Shown here: positions 1 through 10,141 of the stretch, one piece after another
Numbering within the stretch: the first letter of the stretch is position 1
Layout: every line of letters starts with the position of its first letter
From: Cristatella mucedo
Lineage: Eukaryota; Bryozoa; Phylactolaemata; Cristatellidae
Direction: 5' to 3'
NCBI GenBank assembly: GCA_009760855.2
Contig: WPIO01000035.1
Span: forward strand, 2,753,001 to 2,817,000
DNA: 64,000 nucleotides
The notes under the pieces: model-generated
What the model was told of the DNA's origin: nothing
The model's input: only the letters and a program-made list of their open reading frames with translations
Databases searched by the model: none
Program-made: the position numbers and the translations under genes

Positions 1-465
1 CCAAAAGCTGCTGAGCTGCTTCCAGAGTATGACTAACTCGATGCTCGGCATCCCTCCGCTCTCTCTCTCCCTGTGCGCTGGCACTAAGCTGCCGTTACTG
101 AAGCGCCCAGCCGCTCACCTCCATTTAGTATCGCTGCGCATTCAAGCTAGTTCCTCTTTTCATTCATTCATTAGAGCGGCATCTTTTCCTCGGTCTTTCG
201 CGGTTGTGCACAGTCTTTGCGTTGGCGTCACTCGAGACGACAGCCTTCACGTGCCAAATATCTGCCATCGTGGCAAAGAACAGCTGCAGCTTCCCTTTCG
301 GCGTAAAGGAAGTGGCGCCTCGTCCCTTTTGTATGTGATTCTACGCCAAGCACACATTTTGGTTCACCCGTTTTACTGGGTTTGGGTGTCCCCAGTGCAC
401 TTGACCTTACCCAGAAGGCATCGAGCGTGCTGTTGGGACGTTTCCTGCTGCTGTATGTTGCAGCC

Positions 466-496
<31 letters not shown>

Positions 497-1137
497 CGTG
501 GTCGGCTGCCTGATTGATTCGTGCTGCTGTATCGTCCTCGTACTGGCGTGTCCTGGAAAGTTCCCATTGATGTTTGTCTATCGGTTGTCACCTTTTGTTG
601 TTATGCTAGGGTGTTGGCATACCGCCACGTGACCTTACACAGGATGTCGCTTCACTTTGGTTCCTTCCAATCCTCCTGCTGATGGCGTGTATTTTGACGA
701 CACACGAGCGCCTGTTGTGCGCTGCGCGTCAACCTGCACTGTGCACCCCACGCGACTCGGCAGCTACCCCGTGCGACTGGCATTTGTTGCTGACGAGCCT
801 GCTGTCCAGCGAGGCTGCGCTGTAACGTGCATGAGCTGTAACGTGCATGCGCTTCCGGTCATGGGGTCGAATCACCTCCTAAGCGCACTGTCTCTAGCTC
901 TAGTGTACGGAAGCCGCAAGCGCAAGCTGCACCGAAGCTTCGACTGCATCGACCGAGCATGCATCCCTGCCTCTCCTCTCCCGGCTTCCTTCCCCTGGTT
1001 CCCTACTCCACTCCCTACTGACCACTCCCACCGAAATGCTCGTGCACAAGTGCTCGCACGTACCAGTGCTGCTCGCCCGTGCTTCCACTCTGAGCACTCT
1101 AAACGACATGGCCGCTAGCTCGTCAATCTCTCTGCAG
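1..1137. other. No recognisable gene; 5' flank or intron of AFAP1-like gene
   Basis: The open frames here are short and compositionally ordinary. No start exon of the AFAP1-like gene could be recognised, so this is either its intron or upstream region. Only the (GT)n run stands out. Confidence 0.5.
464..497. repeat. (GT)n microsatellite
   Basis: About 15 GT units with a GTGC variant at the end, in the presumed 5' intronic or upstream part of the AFAP1-like gene. Confidence 0.85.
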
Positions 1138-1343
1138 GGTTAAATCGAAGAAGAAAAAGAAGGGGCCTCCAGCCGGCTACCTAAAGCCATACGACGCCAT
1201 CACGAGCCGCCAGTACGAGGGCGAGACGTTCGTGCGGCGAAACATATCGTGGGGCCGCTTTCTCAGCGTCCTCTCGCAGAATGCCCTGTACTGCTACAAG
1301 TCCACGACGGACCTTCGGCCGCGCGTCTTCTTGCTGCTAAGCG
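1138..1343 (+). CDS. AFAP1: AFAP1-like exon: start of PH domain 1
   Basis: Acceptor tctctgcag precedes the exon and donor GTGCGT follows. It enters with one base of a codon and leaves with one. It encodes a lysine run (KSKKKKKG), then SWGRFLSVLSQNALYCYKS and TDLRPRVFLLLSG, which are the first PH strands. In vertebrate AFAP1 the same place has the CYKSS-D pattern. This is the most upstream exon recognised. Confidence 0.85.
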
Positions 1344-4300
1344 GTGCGTCATCGCAGGCGGCAACGGCGGGCGCAGCTGTGCGGCTCGACAGTCGCTGCT
1401 TGGCGTTTCTTATCGTCCAAAGTTTGTCTGCGGATAGTAGGTCGTAGCTCGGCAGCGGCCGATCGCTGGATCGATCGGCCGATCGGTGCTCGCGCTCTGC
1501 CCATCTTGGAGTTCTCGGCATGCGCAGCCCCATCGTCGCCCTTTTGTAGGACATGACGTGCTGCTCATGGACAAGGAAAAGGGTCGCAATAACGTGCTCC
1601 GGATATCCAAGCCCGGCACCGAAACGCTTTTTCTGAGCTGCGACACCATCGAGAAGGCAAACGAGTGGTTCAAGCAGCTACTAATTGCCGCCAGGCCTGA
1701 AAACAGGAACTCTGCCGACGAAAACATTGCCACCACGTTCTACTGCGGTCACGTGAGTTTCTGAGCTGGCCTCGGCTTCTGTCCGCGTGCAGCTTTTACC
1801 GGCACACGTGCGCCCACACCACACTGGACGCTGCAGCACGACTGACTGCTCGAAAGCGTGGCTGGCAGCTGGCTTCATGCTTTGAATTAAGCCTTTCTGC
1901 GGATCTTGTGAAGTCTTTTCACTTTGTCTCGCACTCTTTCCGAAGCCCAACGATTTGCGGGCTCGCCCGGAAATGGTGGGCCGCCGACGAGCTAAACCTC
2001 AGATTTAAATTATCTTTTTCACTGATCCTCTCATGCGACGATTGCGTGAAACATCGTACCCAGTTGGGTGGCAGTCATCCGCGATTCGAACAAAGTCAGT
2101 GCCGCTTGTTGGTCGGTTGGCTTGCTGGACCCGGCAGGCCTTCGAACCGGCGCCGTCCACGTGGTAGCACGCGCCACCGGGCATCCGCTGCTCTGCGACC
2201 TGCCGGACGCCAGCCTGCGCAGTGGCGCCCTCGCTCGGGCACCGGCTGAGGCACGCGACAGGGGCTGCTGGCTGTGATGTGAGGGCAGGGCAGTCACTTG
2301 CCGTCGTGCTCTCATGTCGAGTCAGTCTAGTACCAGTGCTTGCCGGCACGAAGGAGAGTCCGAGCTGCGTCGCTCTCACCCTGTCTGCCCTCTTCCGGTC
2401 GATTCGAGCACGAATCCCATTTCTTGTTGCAGGATGAAACAGGCTTGGCTCCACCTTCCGCTGGGGCATCAGTCTCGCGGCATTCCAGCGAGGACGTCGA
2501 CTGTCGACCGTACTCGCCTGGTCCTGGCGGCCCCTCGGGCGCTGCCACTCTGCCGCCGAATACGGCGCGGCCCTTTGTGTCCGGTGAGCTGTACGGGCAG
2601 CACGTGACCGCAGCTGCCACGTCTCTGCTCTCGCTCGGTCGCCGTATCAGTGCTCGGTGCAGTGAGGCGGCTGCTGCTGCTTCGTGCCCCTCCCTGTCGG
2701 CTCTAGCCTCAGGATCGGTTCCCTCTCCTCAATGCGAGAAGCCAGGCAGCTAGCTTGGACCGTGTGCTTCGCCGACCTGTAGCCGTCCTCAGTCGCACCC
2801 AGTGCCGGTCAGTGTCGATGCGATCCGAGTTTGTTGTCCGCTCGTGCGGCAAGCGTTTCACGGAGCAGCCTTGTCTGGCGAAGTTCTGAGCTTGGCCGTG
2901 TGCACAGTTCGTGCTCAGCGCGTGCTAGTGCTTGGGCAGCAAGATCCGGTTGGCGTCGTTCTCACGCCGGGACACCGTGCAATCGCCTCCATCCAGAGTT
3001 TGCCACCGTGCCCAAAGCTGCACCGAGGAAGACGGCGACGGCAGGCGCTGATGGGAAGAAGAAGGGGAGGATCACGAAGCTGTTCGGCGGAACTGGCGGA
3101 AAGAAGAAAGGACGGCTTACGATGGACTTGATGCAAGACTACAGCTCAAAGCGCCTGTCGACTGATCCTGATGTGGTGATCTCAGGTTCGTGTCACTCTA
3201 TGGCTACCTTTTGCACCCTACCCTTCGTCATCGTGATGCCAACATTTGAACAGAAGTACAGCGGAGGGGGGTTGAGGAGGAGGAGGAGGAGGGCAAGTGT
3301 GAGCCCGTGATGGTATTTTTTTGGGCTCACGAGAGTCGAAGTTTCTGGGATTCACCTCGTAAAGCCACCCGCTGGCAGCAGCAGCACTGATAGTGCTGCC
3401 TGGCTCTCCGAGTCAAGAGTCTGTTCAGTGCTTTATCATGCACTCAGTCGGGGCATCTCTGTTAGTGGGTGTGGGCTCCTTGCAGTTCTATTATTGATTT
3501 ATGTTGCCTGGATGTCTCTGCCTAACGACTGCGCGGTGTCTGTGGTGCGTTTATGAAACAAGTGCGCAAAAACATTGGCGAGAACGCAATGGCTTGCAAT
3601 CATTGAAGGCATGCTCGGTTTATGCGAGAATTTTGAGTGCTGTGCCCTGTGGCATAGTTACAATAAGCCAGGCGCTGTCGCGTTTTCGGTTGGAATCTCC
3701 GGCATGGCATGGCTATCCTCCTACAGCAGTATGGCTGGAGCTAGCAGCTGCAAGTAATTGTGGCGACCTCGGGACCGCTCCACCTTGCGACCGCTGTGAC
3801 TTCTGCTGGCGTCGCCTGTCCACTTCCTAGGCAGATGCTGCGACCAATCGGCCAAAGCGCTCGAAGTAGCTTAGGAGCTTAGTCGGAGCTGACGTCGACG
3901 TGGGCAGCTGTAGTGCAGCAGCCTGCAGCTCGGCTCTGGCCCTCCGCAGATGTCTCAACTTCCTAGCGCCGCAGCTTTTGGTGTGCTCGCAGTGCCCTCC
4001 CTCGTGCGTCCTGCTCACGTGCGGGCAGTGCTGCAGCGGTGACTGTGCTTGATTAGTGCTGGTCGCATCCCCTACCTCATCGGAGGGGTGGGTAGCGAGA
4101 CGATGTGGCATGGCTGAGTTGCCGACCACGGGGCAAGTGCCTGGGCAGCAGGTAGCTGCTGGTTTTGCCTCGGCCTCTCTCAGGCTTTTGAGTCTGCCGA
4201 TCTGCCCCCACGTGCGTCTATTCGTTCCATTACTCTAGCCTGGCATCGCATCGGTGCCTGCATAATAACAATAGTAATAATAATAATAACAGTGGTTTGC

Positions 4301-5607
4301 TTGTGTAGTGCCCTAAGAGAACTTGATCTCTGTCCATGTGCTTTACAAATAACTGCAAGAAGTAGTGTCCAAGGGTTACTGATTTTCAAGGTATCAGCTA
4401 TGCAAAAGTAAACAAGTATCATGCTTAGACTAGAATGCTAAAAAGCAACCATGAAGATACTCGTGGCCAATGGTTACTTAGAGACCTTTTCCTAGTAACA
4501 TGCACAAGTATGCACGCAAAGCGTAGCGAAACAAAAAAGTCAAGTTCTGTTTCGGCGAAGAGAAAGCTGACTTGAACATATGCATCTTCAGCTGCGACTT
4601 GAAAGATGCAAGATCATTGCAGGTAGTGACCGTAGCTGGCAGTGAGGTCCTCCAGACCTCCTGTACAAACGAGCTGAAGGCTCGATCGCCAAAAGATTTA
4701 AATTGAGTGCGAGGGATGGCGAGGCGACCAGACGCAGAGATGAGGAGTGGTTAGCACACGAGTGCATTGGAGGAGCAAGGATGTTGAACAGGTGACAACA
4801 GCTGGTGCAACCCGGAAAAGTGACCTTCTGGCTAGACTGGGGTTTCTGTAAACGATTCCATGCTTGAAAAGGAGCCAGTAAAACTCAGACGCCGAATCGG
4901 TGTGACCAGCAGCTGTGCCGATGACGACAGACCGGACGAGCCGCTGAGTGCTTTTTTGCACATGTTGCAGGCTAAGACCAGCACCCTCCCTCCAGCCAGC
5001 CTGCTAGTTGCCCTTAGGCTGTGCTTCGCGATGGCGCTTCCCTGTCGAGCCGACGGCTGCTTTTGCAAGGCCACGATGACAGTCAGGCCTGGCCTCCTCG
5101 GAATGGCTGCCTGCAAAATACGTGGCTCGCTGGCCAGAGCTGTTCACCTCATTGCGGATGCTGCTGCTGCTGCTGCTCCTCCTCCTCTTCCTCCTCGCTG
5201 CTGCGTGCCTTTCGAGTTGGCTCGATTCCGTCTCAGCATGGCCACCGGCATGCGATGGTCAAGTCTCGCCAGGATGCGATCGCTCGTGAGCACTGCCGTT
5301 GCGTTGCGACTTCCGGTGCAATCGCATGCGCACGTGTGACCCGCTCAGGCATGCTGGCCGTGTCGAGCCATCACTTTGGCAGCAGCAGCAGATGGGAGGA
5401 GGCTAGCTGTCTCGTCCGCGCTGCGGGCACACTCGAATGCCAGTGCTACGATGCCGGCTACCCGTCGTTGCCATTGGCTGAAGCGAGCCTCAGCCTCGTC
5501 CTGGCTGAGTGCACCGTGGAGCCGTCCAGCGACAAGGATCGCCCGCTGGCCATGCGCCTGCTCAGGGCCGGCAGTCTCGAGCTTACGTTCATGGTACGGT
5601 TGCTGCC

Positions 5608-5663
<56 letters not shown>

Positions 5664-6575
5664 GTATGCCTGCACATGCGCATCCTAGAGCGGTAGCAGC
5701 GCGAGCAGCTGCTGCTGCTGCTGGCAAAGCTTGCGTGCAAAGCGCACGAACGTGGTGCACCCCTGAGCGAATCCGATCGGTTAGCTGTTTCATAAGAGTG
5801 ACCGTCATCATGACCGGCAACCGATATCAAGCTTGCGCCATTACATTTGCTTGTGCTATGCAATGGTATGGTAGAATTTTACTGCGGCTGAAGAACGATC
5901 GATCGGCAGTTGCTACTGACATGACAAGTTATTGTTATAGAGGAGTTGCTCAAACGGGTGGCTAATGAGAAAAAAGTGGTAGTTGGCCAAATTGAAAGTC
6001 TGAATTTGGGAATCAGTCATGTTGGAACCTCGGCTAAAACGATGGTGCTCCAAGTTGGTACAGAGTGACTGTTGTTTAAACTACTTGAGGTTTAGCACGC
6101 CTACATCCCCACTCTATCGATGGTAACATGATTTTAGGTTTTGCGACCAGACACTTTTAGCTTCTTAGTGTTTTCTCTTTTGAAAGTCACACACTGTCGA
6201 TTCACTCTTATTTTAGCTAGCCAACGAGCTCTTCGTCGGGTATATGCACCTTCAATGAATGTTTTTAGCTTTTGTCTTCCGAAAGTGCGCACGAATCCAT
6301 CATTGATTTTGGGGAAAAATAGAATTTGCAGCTGCTCCACCGTAGTGCCCATCCAAGTGCTTACAGAGAGCCATGCCATGCTTACAGATCTCTGCCGGTG
6401 ACCGGTGCCAAGCAACGCTCTGCTGGTTCTCTTTGGGGGTAAAAAGGGGTCTTTCCTTTCTCGCACTGTGTTGCGCCCCCTAGTGGACTGGCTGTGGAGA
6501 GCTGCTTGAGGGGGGGGTGCTCCCTTCGCATGTCAGGCTGAGTGCCAACCGCCCCGGTCTCCATGGAAACCTAAA

Positions 6576-6659
<84 letters not shown>

Positions 6660-9044
6660 TCACCCCTGGCTGCCTGTCTGACGATCAGGTCTGAGCCTCC
6701 TTCCAGAGTTGCATGCGGCATCTGCCTTTGCACTGATTGTGTAGACACCGCTGTGAGCCGCCAGCGGCCACCCTCGGCCTTGCGCTCGAGGCAGCTTTAG
6801 AGCCTGCCATGCCAAACTTTGCGCTACGAACATCTTTCATTTGCTGCGCAATTGACTGCAATGCCCGTTTGCTGCAACTCGCCTAGCCCTGCGACCGACT
6901 GGAGCACGGTGACTGGCTGGCCGCTCTGTTCAAGTATGTCGGCCGCGGAGGCACCAAGGCAGCCACTGCCGCCACCGGAGGCAGCGCCGCCGCTGCTGCA
7001 GAGGCTGTGGCTGCTGCAGCCAGTGGCTCGGTTAGCAGCTCGTCGAGCACTTCCGGCTCAGGAGACGGCGTCATCCAGCACAGCACCTACGCCAACGTAG
7101 GCTGTGCTGCTGATGCTGACAGGGCGACTGCCGATTATCAGATGAGTGCTGCAGCCAATAAGGCAGCAGCACCAGCAGTTGCTGCAACAGCACCAGGGGT
7201 GAGCTTGGACGTTACGCTCGGCATCGCGTGCGACGGCACTTTCGCTGCCACTCGCCAGCCTGGCCCATATCGGAGAGAGCTGGAGAGGAGGCTCACAGCA
7301 CGTCGCCTGCCTCCGGCGTGTTATTCCGTTAAGTGGGGCGGCTGCTACCACCGAGGCGACCACCCGCGGCCGCGTTCACTCGTCTGTCGCCTTTGCTGTC
7401 GGCGTTAGAGTGGCCGGCATGCCGGCAGTTTGTTTTCTTGTCTGCCTTTTCTGTACGCCGCGTATCGGACTGTGCTGCCGTGGCTGTTCAGGTACATATG
7501 ACGGTCAGGTACCTATGACGGTCCGCTCGGCCTGAGTGGCTAATGGCCGCCGGAGCTCTTGGTCCCGCCCGCCTCTCGAGAGCTTGCTGCTGCTGCTGCC
7601 AAGCGATTTTTCCAGGCGGCCTGCAAGGTAGACGCTCGTGCGCCAGCATCCAGGGCCGCTTGGCTGCGTTGCAGGGCCTGGATAAGGACGCCGGCACCAG
7701 GCAAGCCTCGCTTCAGCAGCCGATATACGTCAACGTGGACAGCAGCGCGCCGAAGCTCACCGCGGGTCGAGGGGGCGGAGCCGGCGGGGTAGAAACCCTT
7801 GGCCAGGACGTGGACCCGACTGAGTCCTACCGGGGCGGACATGTAGTGCAGCAGGTGACTGCGCGACGTCTGCACTCATGCTTGGCTATGGCGAGCGTTC
7901 CGTCGTGCGTCGTCAGAACCGCCAGACTCTTAATCGCATTGCGCCGTACGCCTTTAGCGCCGTGCGCCTTTAGCGGCACGGCTCGCAGCGAGTCACCGCC
8001 GGTAGACCTTGCCTTCAGTTTGCCACTCAGCACCCGCCCCCAGCCCAGCCACTCGGGTGAGAAACGTGTGTGAACCGTCTGCAACGCATTTTGAGTCAGG
8101 CTTGAAGTAAAGGGCGGCAGATCAAGCAGCCCCCCTGTCATATAGTGGCCAAAGAGCCACCCATATAGCAGCTTTCGCCACCGTAACTTGCGCTATGCGA
8201 GAAATGATCGCCCGTGGCCGCATTCAAACTCGCGGCCTCGCGGTCTTAAAGTGTGAGCACCTCATCCCCGTGCCTTATACCCGTAAACCTTACCCATAAT
8301 CTTACCCGTAAATTACCCATAAACCTTACCCATAATCTTACCCGTAAATTATCCATAAACCTTACCCATAATCTTACCCGTAAACGTCGCTGCTGCTGCT
8401 GCCATATCGCACCACTTATCATCGATCTGCACGTGCTCCCTATCAAGGAGCATATCGACTTCAAGCTGGTGTCATGCCCTTTAGTCTCTTGCCCAATGTA
8501 GCTATTTGAGATACTAAAACCTCCTCATTAGGCTCACCCTGGCTTCCTCTGACTCCGGTGGTTTCTCTGTGCATTTGACCAACCTCGGATCCTCTGGTGA
8601 CCTTTGGCCTTCAGTTCCCCTGCTCTGTCAGCTAGCTACAGAATTTTCTCTGTCCACGTGAATTTTCCTTTACGTGCCCATGCATGCTGTACTCGTGGAT
8701 GTTATTATCACCAATCAATTGTTATGCTTCCTTTTCAGCATATTTTACATACCTAGAAAGTGATGTAGCTCTCCTGCCTAGGGTGAGCCGAGCTGGTTTG
8801 GTCTAGCGGTTAAGGTGCTTGCCCCGACCAAGGTCTGACTGAGGTCGTGGGCTCGAGCCCCGAGGCATATGTAAAGCGCCTGAATAGAGACTAAGTTCTC
8901 TTGGGGTGCAATATAAATGAATTATATAAAAAATGAATTATATATATGTGGCATTTACAAATTTGTTATTATTATAATTATCAAGATAAGGCCGACCCAC
9001 TGGCTAATTTCTAGTGTGAGGCCACAGTGTGTGTGTGTGCATGC

Positions 9045-9075
<31 letters not shown>

Positions 9076-9660
9076 CACGCACATGTGTGTGCGCACGCAC
9101 ATGTGTGTGCGCGTGTGATGTGTCAGGACCTACACGCACACCACTTCTGCTCGGAGACTCAGGGAACGCTTGTGGATGGAGGACTGCTCGGTGACCGGTT
9201 CTACTCGCCCGTTGGGAGAGGGAGTGAGCATGTCGGGGGCGTGGTCTTGCACGTGCATGCGAACGCTCTGCCATCGCTAGCGGCTCGTGTGGCAGGCGGG
9301 GCTCGCTGCCGGCAGTGCTACTATTAAAGAGCCTTGCCTTCACCTCCGGTCGCTAGAATGCCCTTCAGCATGCATTCTCTCTCTGCCTAGGCCGTCAGCA
9401 GGAGCGCCGAGGCGCCCGGCGTGGCCGCCGCTCCATCAGCGGTCCCTGGAGCAGCTGGTCGACCAGGTACAGCCCAGCGCCAAACAAAGAGCGGCAGAGG
9501 CGCGCGTTGTCCGCCGCTGTGGCTGGCATGGTCGGTCGAAGGATCTGCTGCACGATCCCTGTTGCCACACGAATGGCAGCAAACTCGGCTGCGCTATTGC
9601 AATTGTGGTTGACAAATCGGCTATGGGTTCCATTCACCGCCCACATCGTTGAGGTCCTTC

Positions 9661-9697
<37 letters not shown>

Positions 9698-9709
9698 CTC
9701 TCTGTCTCT

Positions 9710-9793
<84 letters not shown>

Positions 9794-9832
9794 CTCTCTC
9801 TCTCTCTCTCTCTCTCTCACCCTCTCTCTCTC

Positions 9833-9863
<31 letters not shown>

Positions 9864-9957
9864 TTCTGTGTCTCTCTCTTTGTGTGTATGTCTCTCTCTT
9901 TGTGTGTCTTACTCTTCCTATCTCTCTCTCTCTCTCTCTCTCGCTCTCTCTCTCTCT

Positions 9958-10012
<55 letters not shown>

Positions 10013-10097
10013 TCTCTCTCTCTCTCTTACCCTCTCTCTCTCTCTCTTTCTGTGTCTCTCTCTTTGTGTGTATGTCTCTTTCTGTGTCTTACTCTTC

Positions 10098-10141
<44 letters not shown>

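Noticed and set aside
5021-5965. A 314-codon frame taken as one protein
   Set aside because: Only 5349-5593 carries PH-domain pattern; the rest is upstream intron and the translated CTG repeat.
8253-8501. Repeat protein with NLTHNLTRK units
   Set aside because: It is a read-through of the 36-base minisatellite with no start context or splice support.
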